DNA of 64,000 bases, from assembly GCF_947495995.1 (NCBI RefSeq), contig NZ_CANMAX010000013.1, positions 1 through 64,000 of the forward strand, given 5' to 3'. The notes beneath the pieces were generated by a model. The model saw only the letters and a program-made list of their open reading frames with translations. It was not told the origin of the DNA and did not search any database. This document shows, one piece after another, positions 46,084-54,525 of the stretch. The stretch's first letter is position 1; each line of letters begins with the position of its first letter. Source of the DNA: an uncultured Tenacibaculum sp. (GTDB taxonomy: Bacteria; Bacteroidota; Bacteroidia; Flavobacteriales; Flavobacteriaceae). The translations under genes were made by a program, and so were the position numbers.

Positions 46084-47091
46084 TTGGAAATTCAACAAAA
46101 TATATCACTAAAGAATTATAATACGTTTGGCATTGATGTTAATGCCAAACGTTTTATTTCTATCCGTTCTGTTCATGAACTGCAACAACTTATAATAAAG
46201 GAAAAATCTCTCTTTTTAATATCTGGAGGAAGTAATATGCTATTAACTAAAGATATTAATGATTTAGTTGTGCATATAAATACCGAAGGAATTTGTATTG
46301 ACAGAGAAGATGATAACTCGGTTTATCTTACAGTAAATGCAGGAGAAAACTGGCATGATTTTGTTTTGTGGTGTATAGATCAAAACTATGGTGGAATTGA
46401 AAATTTATCTTTAATTCCTGGAAATGTTGGTACATGTCCTATCCAAAATATTGGTGCATATGGTGTTGAAGTTAAAGATGTAATTACAAAAGTAGAAGCA
46501 GTTTCCATTGAAACAGGAAAACTAGTTCAATTTTCGAATGCTGAATGTAAATTTGGTTATCGTAATTCTATTTTTAAGAATGAAGTTAAAGGAAAGTATA
46601 TTATTACTTCTGTAAGTTTTAAACTTACAAAAAAAGATCATGTACTTAACACTTCTTATGGTGCTATTGAAACTGAACTTGCTTCTAAAAACATTACAAA
46701 TCCTACAATTAAAACGGTTTCTGATGCTGTAATAGCCATTAGGCAATCGAAACTACCAGATCCTAAAGAAATTGGAAATAGCGGTAGTTTTTTTAAAAAC
46801 CCAGTGATTTCTAAAAGTCTTTTCGAGAATTTAAAAGAGAAATTCCCGAATATTCCTAGTTATTCAGTTTCTGATGAAGAAATTAAAGTCCCAGCTGGTT
46901 GGTTAATTGAACAAAGCGGATTTAAAGGAAAACGTTTTGGAGATTACGGTGTTCATGAAAAACAGGCCTTAGTTTTAGTAAATTACGGAAATGCCTCTGG
47001 TAAAGACATTTACAGTCTTGCACAAGAAATACAAACTACAATTAAAGAAAACTTTGGTATTGATTTAGAAATTGAAGTGAATGTAATTTAA
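46084..47091 (+). CDS. murB: UDP-N-acetylenolpyruvoylglucosamine reductase
   Basis: The 335-residue flavoprotein MurB makes UDP-MurNAc in peptidoglycan synthesis. It shows LKNYNTFGIDV, FLISGGSNML, SLIPGNVGTCPIQNIGAYG, FGYRNSIFK and GSFFKNP, all standard for type I MurB. The start is a TTG at 46084; the only codons between it and the upstream in-frame stop are ATT and CAT, so no ATG is available. It lies 6 bp after the aminotransferase. Its stop touches the stop side of the convergent hydrolase gene with no gap and no terminator. Confidence 0.96.
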   Translation: MEIQQNISLKNYNTFGIDVNAKRFISIRSVHELQQLIIKEKSLFLISGGSNMLLTKDINDLVVHINTEGICIDREDDNSVYLTVNAGENWHDFVLWCIDQNYGGIENLSLIPGNVGTCPIQNIGAYGVEVKDVITKVEAVSIETGKLVQFSNAECKFGYRNSIFKNEVKGKYIITSVSFKLTKKDHVLNTSYGAIETELASKNITNPTIKTVSDAVIAIRQSKLPDPKEIGNSGSFFKNPVISKSLFENLKEKFPNIPSYSVSDEEIKVPAGWLIEQSGFKGKRFGDYGVHEKQALVLVNYGNASGKDIYSLAQEIQTTIKENFGIDLEIEVNVI

Positions 47092-48144
47092 TTAGATTTT
47101 CTCTTCAATTTCATTTAACCAATTTGTTATCGCTGAAAGAAAATCTTTATTTCTTACCCAAGGTAAATTATCATCCTGGAACTCATAAAATCCTCCTGTT
47201 CTGCATTCAAATAAATTGTGATTACAATTGGGAAATGATTTCGTAGTAAAATCTGTAGTTTCTCCTAAAGTTTTCTGATATAAAGCTTTTGTTTTTTTCC
47301 AATCAACCTGTGTATCTTTTTCTCCAAACAATGCCAAAACAGGACATTTAATTTTTGATAATTCTGACTCAAAATCTTGAACGTAAATTTGAAGATTTGT
47401 TTTATAATCAAAAGGCATTTTTATAAACTCTTTCTGATACGCTAGATATCCCTTTTCAGTAACAACTCTTCCTCCATTAAATCTCTTTAAAAACTTATTC
47501 TTTCTAAGATTTTTAGTGGCATTCATATAGTCTTTAAAACTTCCGCTAGAATGTGTAATTCTGTAACTCTCTTTTAATTCATTCAGTACAATATCTATAG
47601 AGTCCTTAGGCACACCTTCAATTTTTAAATTCTCTTTGAATAAGTACACAAAACTTTCTTTAGGCCCTACTCCACTTACAGATATCCAAAAACTAATATT
47701 CTTGTACTTATTAATTACAATAGGATTTATCCATCCTGCTCTACTAATTCCCCACAAACCTATCCTATCGGAACCTTTAATTTTCTGTTTCTTTAGTGAT
47801 GCTATAGCTGCAATTACCTCATCGGCACTATTCTGTACTGTTTGATTATAATTAAATACGCCTTCACTTTTACCACAGCCCATTTTATCCCACATGTAAG
47901 TCGCATATCCAGCATTTAAAATAGCATTTCTTACATCAAGATGCCATTCTTGTTGTACTGCATTTGTTTTTCCAGAACCATGTACAATAATTACAACACC
48001 TTTTGGAGTTTGATCTTTTGGAATGTTTAAGACTCCTTGTAAGTTGTAGCCTTCAAATCCAAAGTTCACTATTTTTTTTTCTCCTTGAGCAAAAGAAAGA
48101 TTACACATAAGAAACAGTAACAAACTATAATATCTTATCATCAT
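47092..48144 (-). CDS. Secreted alpha/beta hydrolase
   Basis: The 350-residue protein has a signal peptide (YSLLLFLMCNLSFAQG), an oxyanion-hole segment VIIVHGSGKTN, nucleophile elbow GISRAGW, an acid near LFGEKDTQVDWKK, and catalytic His in PNCNHNLF. The triad is complete. It resembles dienelactone-hydrolase or prolyl-oligopeptidase-like esterases; the substrate is unknown. Met-Met start at 48144, either being possible. Confidence 0.88.
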   Translation of the reverse strand: MMIRYYSLLLFLMCNLSFAQGEKKIVNFGFEGYNLQGVLNIPKDQTPKGVVIIVHGSGKTNAVQQEWHLDVRNAILNAGYATYMWDKMGCGKSEGVFNYNQTVQNSADEVIAAIASLKKQKIKGSDRIGLWGISRAGWINPIVINKYKNISFWISVSGVGPKESFVYLFKENLKIEGVPKDSIDIVLNELKESYRITHSSGSFKDYMNATKNLRKNKFLKRFNGGRVVTEKGYLAYQKEFIKMPFDYKTNLQIYVQDFESELSKIKCPVLALFGEKDTQVDWKKTKALYQKTLGETTDFTTKSFPNCNHNLFECRTGGFYEFQDDNLPWVRNKDFLSAITNWLNEIEEKI

Positions 48145-48242
48145 AAATCACAATTTTGACTTATAGTAATGACAGTTATAGTTTAGCGGCGTTGCATTTT
48201 AGTGTTAAGTTCTTTAGTAAATCAATAAAATATTAGTAGTTG

Positions 48243-48908
48243 TTAAGCTTCTTTTTTCAACAACTTTATATGTCGAATTAACCTTTTTACTTCCAACTCA
48301 ATTGTTCCGTTATAAACACCTCTAATTCTTCCTTTTTTATCAACGAGAATAAAGTTTTCGGTATGAATAAAAGCATCTTTATCTTGAGTTTTTACAAAAT
48401 CTTCATCAGCAAAATAAGAAGTACGAGCTAATTCGTAAATATGCTCTTTGTTACCTGTAACTAAATTCCATTTTTTTGAATTAATTTCATTTTCTACTGC
48501 ATATTTCTTTAAAACAGGAACAGAGTCTTTCACTGGCATTACAGTATGCGATAATAAAAGCACGTCGTTATCTTCTTTAAATTGATCCTGAACTTTGCTC
48601 ATGTTTTTCTCAAGAACAGGACAAATTCCGGGACAACTCGCAAAGAAAAAATCCGCTACATAAATTTTACCTTCATAATTTTTATTCGTGATTTTTATTC
48701 CTTCTTGATTTACTAAATTGAAATCTGCTATTTTATGGATTTTAGTATACTCCTTTGAATCTTCAGCAATCCATTCTGGAGTGAAAATTGGAGAATTAAA
48801 AAACGGTAATGTAACATTTCTATCTACTTGTTGTGTTTTCTTACAACTAGTTAAAACAACTAGTATTGTTAAGAAAAAAAATACTGTATTTCTATCGATA
48901 ATCTTCAT
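48243..48908 (-). CDS. SCO-family copper-binding/thioredoxin-like lipoprotein
   Basis: The 221-residue lipoprotein (lipobox VLTSC) has a thioredoxin-like fold with the copper-binding pair CPGIC (FFASCPGICPV) and a third-ligand His in AFIHTENFILVDKKG. SCO proteins assemble the CuA centre of cytochrome oxidase or act as thiol reductases. Its start overlaps the preceding MORN-like gene by 17 bp, so it is the last gene of the sulfatase-YHYH-MORN-SCO operon. Its role within that operon is unclear. Confidence 0.9.
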   Translation of the reverse strand: MKIIDRNTVFFFLTILVVLTSCKKTQQVDRNVTLPFFNSPIFTPEWIAEDSKEYTKIHKIADFNLVNQEGIKITNKNYEGKIYVADFFFASCPGICPVLEKNMSKVQDQFKEDNDVLLLSHTVMPVKDSVPVLKKYAVENEINSKKWNLVTGNKEHIYELARTSYFADEDFVKTQDKDAFIHTENFILVDKKGRIRGVYNGTIELEVKRLIRHIKLLKKEA

Positions 48909-49455
48909 TTACTGTATTTACTGAATAACATTTTTTTAATCCGATTAAGCCAAAACGATCTCCATTTTTAGCCACAAAATTGGCTCTAATCTTCCCATCA
49001 TCTTGCCATAATCTTTGTGTACCAGATTCCTTTCCGTTCTCAAAATTAAAAGCCTTCATTTGTTGACCATTTTTGTACCATTCATTTACTGATCCGTTGT
49101 AAGCTCCTTTGGAATTAAAATGGTATTCAAATCGTAAATTTCCGTTACGCCACCAACCTCTATGAATACCACTTTTCATTCCTTCTGTATAAAAACGTTC
49201 TTCTATTTTAAGTGTATCTTGATAACACTTAATCTCTATACCTTCTTTTCTTCCTAAGTTATATTTCGTTATTGTTTTCACTTTATTCAAAGAATCTTCT
49301 TTTATTAAAACTCCTGAATACAAATCGTCTTGTAAAAAAAGCTCACCATTAATTAGCTTAAAAGTAATTGGATCAAAAACTTTTTCTTGTTCAACCTCTG
49401 GCTGCTTTTTACACGATAAACAGCACAAAAAAACGAAGACTATAACTTTATTCAT
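48892..49455 (-). CDS. MORN-like repeat lipoprotein
   Basis: The 187-residue lipoprotein (FLCCLSC) has several short repeats of the YwqK/MORN type: KEGIEIKCYQ, KSGIHRGWWRNGNLRFEYHF, YNGSVNEWYKNGQQMKAF and ESGTQRLWQDDGKI. These form a small beta-sheet ladder of no known specific function. It abuts the YHYH gene (stop next to its start) and overlaps the SCO gene. Confidence 0.8.
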   Translation of the reverse strand: MNKVIVFVFLCCLSCKKQPEVEQEKVFDPITFKLINGELFLQDDLYSGVLIKEDSLNKVKTITKYNLGRKEGIEIKCYQDTLKIEERFYTEGMKSGIHRGWWRNGNLRFEYHFNSKGAYNGSVNEWYKNGQQMKAFNFENGKESGTQRLWQDDGKIRANFVAKNGDRFGLIGLKKCYSVNTVNEDYR

Positions 49456-50223
49456 TTATTGAGAAATATTTCCTGGTGAACCAAAATATCCATTTCCATT
49501 AATGTATGGAGCTTCTGTAGTAACATGATAATGATAAATTCCGTTTGGAAAATCTGGTGTTACTCCAACATGACCATGATATTCATCTAAATCTGAATTC
49601 GTTACTGGTCCGCCATTTTCTTCTGGTCCGTAAACAGGAAAACCATCTGCTAATAATCCTAAGAAACCTGATTTTCCGAAAGTGTCAGTTAAAAATGTTG
49701 GTTCTATGTGGTAATGATAATTTCCTCTAGCATCTGGATGACCTAAATATTGATCAAAAGAATCTATCTCATTAGTTAAAGGCTGATTATTTGGTCCTGC
49801 ATATTGATTATAAAAAACTATCCCATTTACAGTAACCCCTATCGGACCTAAAGGCGTAGCTTCTTTGTTTGTTGCCTCTTGGGGTTTTAAAGGAATAGTA
49901 AATACAATATTCTGACTTTCTATTAAATTCGGATTTTTTCTCCAATTGGGATTGTCTCCATTATACGCTTCGTACATTGGATGTGTAGTTTCCCAATACG
50001 GACTTCCATGATTTGGTAAATCATCTGTAGTAATTTGAACGACATCTCCATTTATAGCATAAGAAACCCCAGGGATATTATCGAATTTCGATAAAATACT
50101 TGTGATATCGTATGAATCTACAGGAGTAGTTGGCGTTGTAGTTGTATCTGAATCATCATCTGAAGAGCAAGCTCCAAAAACGATTAAAAATGTATATAAA
50201 ATTATTCTATTTAAAGTTTTCAT
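49456..50223 (-). CDS. YHYH-domain lipoprotein
   Basis: The 255-residue lipoprotein (IVFGAC) carries the YHYH domain: HPDARGNYHYHIEP and FPNGIYHYHVTTEA, each with the name-giving His-rich motif, plus DEYHGHVG. The His clusters look suited to bind metal. It lies 4 bp after the sulfatase gene. The function of YHYH proteins is unknown to me; the His motifs together with the downstream SCO gene hint at copper, which is inference. Confidence 0.85.
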   Translation of the reverse strand: MKTLNRIILYTFLIVFGACSSDDDSDTTTTPTTPVDSYDITSILSKFDNIPGVSYAINGDVVQITTDDLPNHGSPYWETTHPMYEAYNGDNPNWRKNPNLIESQNIVFTIPLKPQEATNKEATPLGPIGVTVNGIVFYNQYAGPNNQPLTNEIDSFDQYLGHPDARGNYHYHIEPTFLTDTFGKSGFLGLLADGFPVYGPEENGGPVTNSDLDEYHGHVGVTPDFPNGIYHYHVTTEAPYINGNGYFGSPGNISQ

Positions 50224-50227
50224 TCTG

Positions 50228-51544
50228 TTAGTGTTTTAAGTTAGTAATTGCATCTTTTAATTCATTTAACACAGCTTCTTCATTTGCATTCAATGGTAAT
50301 TGATCTAAAAGGTTTGTTGTTTCAAAAAAGTCATTAGCGACGTTGTAAAATCCTTCACTTCCATCAGAAAAAAGTATGTATTTATATTCCTCATTTCTAA
50401 TTGTGATATCTTCAGGTCCAGTATCTTTTCCTACTTCTGTATAAGCATAATCTCTTATCTTACTACTTGTAGATACCAAACTCCAAAAATTATAGCTATC
50501 ATTTATATTACTTACGTTTACCTCTGCTATATTGGCTATTGTAGCAAAAAGGTCTGTAGTATTTACTAATGCAGATTCTGTTTCATTAAATCTGTTTACA
50601 TTTTTTCCTGAAATAATCATCGGTACGTTAACTCCACCTTGATAAACAGTTCCTTTAACTCTTCGACTTCTGTAATCTTGTGCAACTTGATTTGGAGTTC
50701 CATTATCTCCAATGAAAATAATAACCGTATTATCTTTTTCTTCATCAGACATAGAGTTTAACAATCTTCCTATTTCAGTATCCATAGCTTCCAACATCGC
50801 CATGTAATAAGGCATTGGATTTGCATCTACACTTGCTTGATCTGAAGGTAAACTTCCTTGAGAGTGTAATTCTGCAGGTGGTAAATGAAATGGTGTATGA
50901 GGTGCGTTATAAGCTAACCACAAAAACCAAGGAGAATCTTGATCTTTAATCCAATCAATAGCTAAATCTGTAAACTTGGTAGTTGTATATTCAGTAGAAT
51001 TACTTTGAACACCATTCTCTGTTAAAGTCCAATCCCAATAAGAAGTAACTGCTCCATTTAAAAGTCCAGCATAATAATCAACTCCTAAATCATTTGGATG
51101 AGAAGCATCTCTTGACAAGTGCCATTTTCCAACTACAGCACTACTATAATTTGTAGCTCTGCTTTTTAAATATTGCTGTAATGAAGTTTCTGATGTAGAA
51201 AGTTCGTCATCAACTTTTAAAACTCCAGTTCTAAAACCATGTTTTCCTGTTAAAATACTCGACCTTGTTGGAGTACATGTTGGGTATGACCATAAATTTT
51301 CAAAACGTAATCCATTAGAAATCATGTTTTGCAAATTGGGCATTGTAGGTTTAATAGTACCAACATTATATCCTGGTGTGGCATCTAATCCCATATCATC
51401 TGCAATAATTAGCAGGATATTTGGTTTTGTTGGTTGTTCAGAAGAATCGTCTGGTGTTTCTATAGTTATAGAATCTTTACTACATGAAAAGAATAGCATT
51501 AAAAATGCTAAAATCGGGGATAATACTGATCTCATATTTTTCAC
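50228..51544 (-). CDS. Lipoprotein sulfatase with formylglycine motif
   Basis: The 438-residue protein (lipobox LMLFFSC) is a type I sulfatase: metal-binding LIIADDMGLD, the formylglycine site CTPTRSSILTG (Cys to be modified), GKWHLS, HTPFHLP and IGDNGTPN. The Cys form needs an FGE or anSME-type maturase, not encoded here. It would remove sulfate esters, perhaps from marine polysaccharides, though no polysaccharide genes lie next to it. First gene of the operon with YHYH, MORN-like and SCO genes. Confidence 0.9.
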   Translation of the reverse strand: MKNMRSVLSPILAFLMLFFSCSKDSITIETPDDSSEQPTKPNILLIIADDMGLDATPGYNVGTIKPTMPNLQNMISNGLRFENLWSYPTCTPTRSSILTGKHGFRTGVLKVDDELSTSETSLQQYLKSRATNYSSAVVGKWHLSRDASHPNDLGVDYYAGLLNGAVTSYWDWTLTENGVQSNSTEYTTTKFTDLAIDWIKDQDSPWFLWLAYNAPHTPFHLPPAELHSQGSLPSDQASVDANPMPYYMAMLEAMDTEIGRLLNSMSDEEKDNTVIIFIGDNGTPNQVAQDYRSRRVKGTVYQGGVNVPMIISGKNVNRFNETESALVNTTDLFATIANIAEVNVSNINDSYNFWSLVSTSSKIRDYAYTEVGKDTGPEDITIRNEEYKYILFSDGSEGFYNVANDFFETTNLLDQLPLNANEEAVLNELKDAITNLKH

Positions 51545-51602
51545 TTTAAAGTTTAGACCTAAAAAACTCTAAAAGGTTTAAAACTTTTCTTTTTTAATGT
51601 AC

Positions 51603-51648
51603 AAAAAAAACCTAAGACAACTGATTAAAAACAAGTTGCATTAGGTTT
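51603..51648 (-). terminator. Terminator after the 41-residue gene
   Basis: AAACCTAA and TTAGGTTT with inner CAACT/AGTTG pairing form a stem, and the minus strand continues with a run of T. It lies between the small gene and the sulfatase. Confidence 0.7.
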
Positions 51649-51681
51649 AAAAAATAAAATTAGGGATAATTCCTGTAGAAA

Positions 51682-51807
51682 TTAATTATAAAATCTATTT
51701 CTACGATCTTCTTTCTCTACTCTCATATAATTAGGTTTCAATTCTCTATCATACTCGTTAGTAATGAACCCAATTAAAGCTTTTAATACAGTAGTTAATT
51801 CTTTCAT
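51682..51807 (-). CDS. Small basic protein of unknown function
   Basis: A 41-residue frame starts MKELTTVLKALIGFITNEYD and ends RNRFYN; it is amphipathic at the front and strongly charged (Glu, Arg, Lys) at the back. It has no family I recognise. In its favour are a good ATG, normal codon use and a terminator directly downstream. It may be a small regulatory or envelope-associated protein. Confidence 0.5.
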   Translation of the reverse strand: MKELTTVLKALIGFITNEYDRELKPNYMRVEKEDRRNRFYN

Positions 51808-51918
51808 AAATGAGGGATTAAATTTTTACCTTACATTACTTAAGACACCTTAATTTTCAAAAAGTCACTGAGCTTTTAAAAATTTCTTTGCGTATCTTTG
51901 CATTCTAAATACATTTTT

Positions 51919-52122
51919 ATGAAATTAATTTTTTTAACTATTGGATTATTAGCTTTTGCTTTTGCTGGTATAGCAATTAAAATTTGGGCTAAAAAAGATG
52001 GAGAATTTGCAGGTACTTGTGCAAGTCAAAATCCAATGTTGAATAAATCTGGTGAAGCTTGTGGTTTTTGTGGTAAGACTCCAGATCAATTTGATACATG
52101 TTCTGAACCTCAACACCAATAA
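51919..52122 (+). CDS. Small Cys-rich membrane-anchored protein
   Basis: The 67-residue protein has one N-terminal membrane helix (IFLTIGLLAFAFAGIAIKIW) and a soluble tail with four Cys (GTCAS, EACGFCGKT, DTCSE). That pattern suggests a metal or Fe-S site, or disulfides. The chosen ATG at 51919 follows a TATCTTTG -7 element (51893-51900); a TTG 21 bp upstream lies too close to that element to be the start. Similar small proteins precede a sigma factor and an Nramp-like gene in related bacteria, as far as I recall. Its stop overlaps the ATA triplet of the following sigma gene frame. Confidence 0.75.
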   Translation: MKLIFLTIGLLAFAFAGIAIKIWAKKDGEFAGTCASQNPMLNKSGEACGFCGKTPDQFDTCSEPQHQ

Positions 52123-52133
52123 AAAGAAAACTC

Positions 52134-52688
52134 ATAAAAAAAGAAATCCTTAAACATATTGAACAAGCTAAGAAAGGTAATCAAGTCGCTTTTAATTACC
52201 TTTTAGATACCTATTGGTCTAGTGTTTATGGTTATCAGCTAAAAAGTACTCAAAATGAAAATGATGCTGAAGATATAACGATACAGACTTTTGCCAAGGC
52301 TTTTAATAAAATTCACTTATACAAAGAAGAGTACGAATTTAATACTTGGTTAATTGCGATATCAAAAAATCTACATCAAGATTTAATTCGAAAACGAAAA
52401 GCATCAATTCAATTTAATTCTTCATCCGAAGAAAAAGATAAAATTTATCACATCGCTGATGATACTCCTTCACCTGAAGATAAAATAATCAAGGAACAAA
52501 ATTTAGCAAAATTACTTAGAGATATAAAAAAATTAAAACCTAAGTACCAAGAAGTAATACATTTACGTTTTTTTCAAGAACTTTCTTACAAAGAAATTTC
52601 TTCTCAAATAAATGAACCCATAAATAACGTAAAAGTGAAATTACTTCGTGCTAAAAAGTTATTAGCCGAGATTATTAAAAAAGGGTGA
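52134..52688 (+). CDS. ECF-type sigma-70 factor lacking a canonical start codon
   Basis: An uninterrupted frame of about 184 residues has region 2 (ENDAEDITIQTFAKAFNKI, FNTWLIAISKNLHQDLIRK) and region 4 (LKPKYQEVIHLRFFQELS, YKEISSQINEPINNVK) of ECF sigma factors. No ATG, GTG or TTG occurs in frame between the upstream stop (52104-52106) and region 2. The best start by alignment with family N-termini is ATA at 52134 (followed by Lys-Lys-Glu-Ile); ATA at 52119, overlapping the previous stop, is an alternative. The frame ends 2 bp before the transporter ATG. The coding sequence is intact, so the gene is likely expressed or was very recently changed at the start. Confidence 0.75.
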   Translation: MKKEILKHIEQAKKGNQVAFNYLLDTYWSSVYGYQLKSTQNENDAEDITIQTFAKAFNKIHLYKEEYEFNTWLIAISKNLHQDLIRKRKASIQFNSSSEEKDKIYHIADDTPSPEDKIIKEQNLAKLLRDIKKLKPKYQEVIHLRFFQELSYKEISSQINEPINNVKVKLLRAKKLLAEIIKKG

Positions 52689-52690
52689 TT

Positions 52691-53917
52691 ATGAAAAAAA
52701 ATATACTTAACGCATTAGGGCCAGGACTTCTTTTTGCTGGAGCCGCAATTGGTGTTTCTCATTTAGTACAAGCGACTAGAGCTGGAGCAGATTACGGATT
52801 TGGTTTACTTTGGGCTATAATTTTAGTTCATATTTTTAAATATCCTTTTTTTAGGTTTGGTCCGCAATATGCTTCTGCAACAGGAGAAAGTTTATTGGAT
52901 GGTTATAAGAAACTTGGTAACACATATCTCCTACTCTATGTAATTGTTAATTTTATTACCATGTTTACCATACAGGCAGCGGTAACAATAGTTACAGCTG
53001 GTTTGGCTAGTCAACTTTTTGGTATTACTGGTAATTTAACTTACTGGTCATACATTTTATTGATCATTTCTTTAGTCATATTAATTTTAGGAAAATATAA
53101 CTTCTTAGATCGATTAATAAAATTCATTATCATTTTTCTGACTGTAAGTACATTATTGGCTGTTAGTATTGCCTTTTTTAAAAATGAAACCTCATTTTCT
53201 TTTGCACAAACTTTACCTAAAAATGCTATTGAAATTAGCTTTTTAATTGCTTTTTTAGGTTGGATGCCTGCTCCATTGGATGTTTCTATATGGCATTCGC
53301 TTTGGTCTGTAGAAAAAAATAAAAACTCATCGGAACCAATTTCTGTAAAAAGATCTATTTTAGATTTTAATGTTGGTTTTCTTGGAACCTTATTTTTAGG
53401 AATTTGTTTTCTACTCTTAGGAGCTTTAGTAATGTTTAACACTGGAGAAAGCTTTTCTTCTAGTGGGGGTAAGTTTGCCATCCAATTAATAAACCTTTAC
53501 ACCGAAAACTTAGGTAGCTATGCAAAAGTTATTATTGGAATAGCCGCATTTACAACTATGTTTAGTACAACTTTAACAACTTTTGATGCATCTCCTAGGG
53601 CAATGGAAAAAAGTGCTTTATTATTAGGGTTTAAAAAACTAAACTATTGGTTTTGGATTTTATTCTTGTTGTCTGGCACTTGTGTTATTTTAACTTTCTT
53701 TACAAGTACTATGCTTACTCTTGTAAAAATTGCAACAATTTTCTCTTTTTTAACTGCTCCAATCTTTGCTTTTTTAAATTACAAACTGATAACAAGCAAG
53801 TTCACTCCAGAAAAACATCGACCTAAACTTTTACTGAAAATCATGAGTTTTCTTGGTTTTTTCTTTTTAATAGCCTTCAGTATATGGTTTTTAAAAAACT
53901 ATATATCAACCCTTTAA
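52691..53917 (+). CDS. Nramp-related transporter with altered metal site
   Basis: The 408-residue protein has about 11 helices and the Nramp pattern in its first helices (LGPGLLFAGAAIGVSHL, RAGADYGFGLLW). Where classical Nramp has DPGN in helix 1, this protein has IGVS; where helix 6 has MPH it has MPAP (LGWMPAPLDVSIW). So the usual Asp/Asn metal ligands are missing and substrate or ion coupling may differ. The start is ATG 52691; a GTG two codons earlier overlaps the sigma gene. It forms an operon with the small Cys-rich protein and the sigma factor. Specificity is unknown. Confidence 0.85.
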   Translation: MKKNILNALGPGLLFAGAAIGVSHLVQATRAGADYGFGLLWAIILVHIFKYPFFRFGPQYASATGESLLDGYKKLGNTYLLLYVIVNFITMFTIQAAVTIVTAGLASQLFGITGNLTYWSYILLIISLVILILGKYNFLDRLIKFIIIFLTVSTLLAVSIAFFKNETSFSFAQTLPKNAIEISFLIAFLGWMPAPLDVSIWHSLWSVEKNKNSSEPISVKRSILDFNVGFLGTLFLGICFLLLGALVMFNTGESFSSSGGKFAIQLINLYTENLGSYAKVIIGIAAFTTMFSTTLTTFDASPRAMEKSALLLGFKKLNYWFWILFLLSGTCVILTFFTSTMLTLVKIATIFSFLTAPIFAFLNYKLITSKFTPEKHRPKLLLKIMSFLGFFFLIAFSIWFLKNYISTL

Positions 53918-54034
53918 ATTGAATTTTCTTTAAAAAAAAGAAAAAAATTTAAAAAAAATCGGAAAAAAAATTAAATTAGCATGCTTTTTGATTATTTCCA
54001 TCAAGGCAATTAAAATCCCAATATTCAGATTCAT

Positions 54035-54481
54035 ATGAAAAATGTTATTACTAAAACAGTACTCTCTTTAATTCTTTTTTTACTTTCATCACACATCTCT
54101 TTTTCACAAGATGATTTTAAAAGTGCATTAGAAACTAAAGACTTATACTTTACTGGTGTATTACAATTACAAGGTGAAAGATATAGGTACGATTATCATG
54201 ATGTTTACGAAAAAGATTCTTTAGCTAAAGTTCTACAAGAAAGCGGATACCATGGTGGAGGACCATCTTGGCTTGGTATTATTTATGGTGCTTTTAAAGT
54301 AGGCGGAAGTGATTTAATTGACAACTTAGAAACTAAAGTAGAAGTTAGCGGTATTACATTTTGGAGTACAAACAGAGACGATCTTGAAAAAATTGGTCGC
54401 ATTGTTTCTCTAGTAAAAGCTAACGATACAGCACTTCAGCTTGCCATAGATAAAGCAACTGAGTTAAACATTATGCAATAA
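54035..54481 (+). CDS. Secreted protein, possibly Imm51-like
   Basis: The 148-residue protein has a signal peptide (LSLILFLLSSHISFSQ) and a mature part with the segment ESGYHGGGPSWLGII, followed by a VSGITFWSTNRDDLEKIGRIVSL stretch. This order faintly resembles Imm51-type immunity domains (GY-x-GNG-x-W, then a strand with Asp/Glu). The resemblance is from memory and not certain. No toxin gene is next to it. lipA follows after 44 bp. Confidence 0.6.
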   Translation: MKNVITKTVLSLILFLLSSHISFSQDDFKSALETKDLYFTGVLQLQGERYRYDYHDVYEKDSLAKVLQESGYHGGGPSWLGIIYGAFKVGGSDLIDNLETKVEVSGITFWSTNRDDLEKIGRIVSLVKANDTALQLAIDKATELNIMQ

Positions 54482-54497
54482 ACAAACATTTCTTTCG

Positions 54498-54505
54498 TAA
54501 ATTTG
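54498..54505 (+). promoter_or_regulatory. -7 promoter element of lipA
   Basis: TAAATTTG matches TAnnTTTG 20 bp before the lipA ATG. No good -33 partner is seen. Confidence 0.4.
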
Positions 54506-54525
54506 TAATTCAAATTTATTATAGA

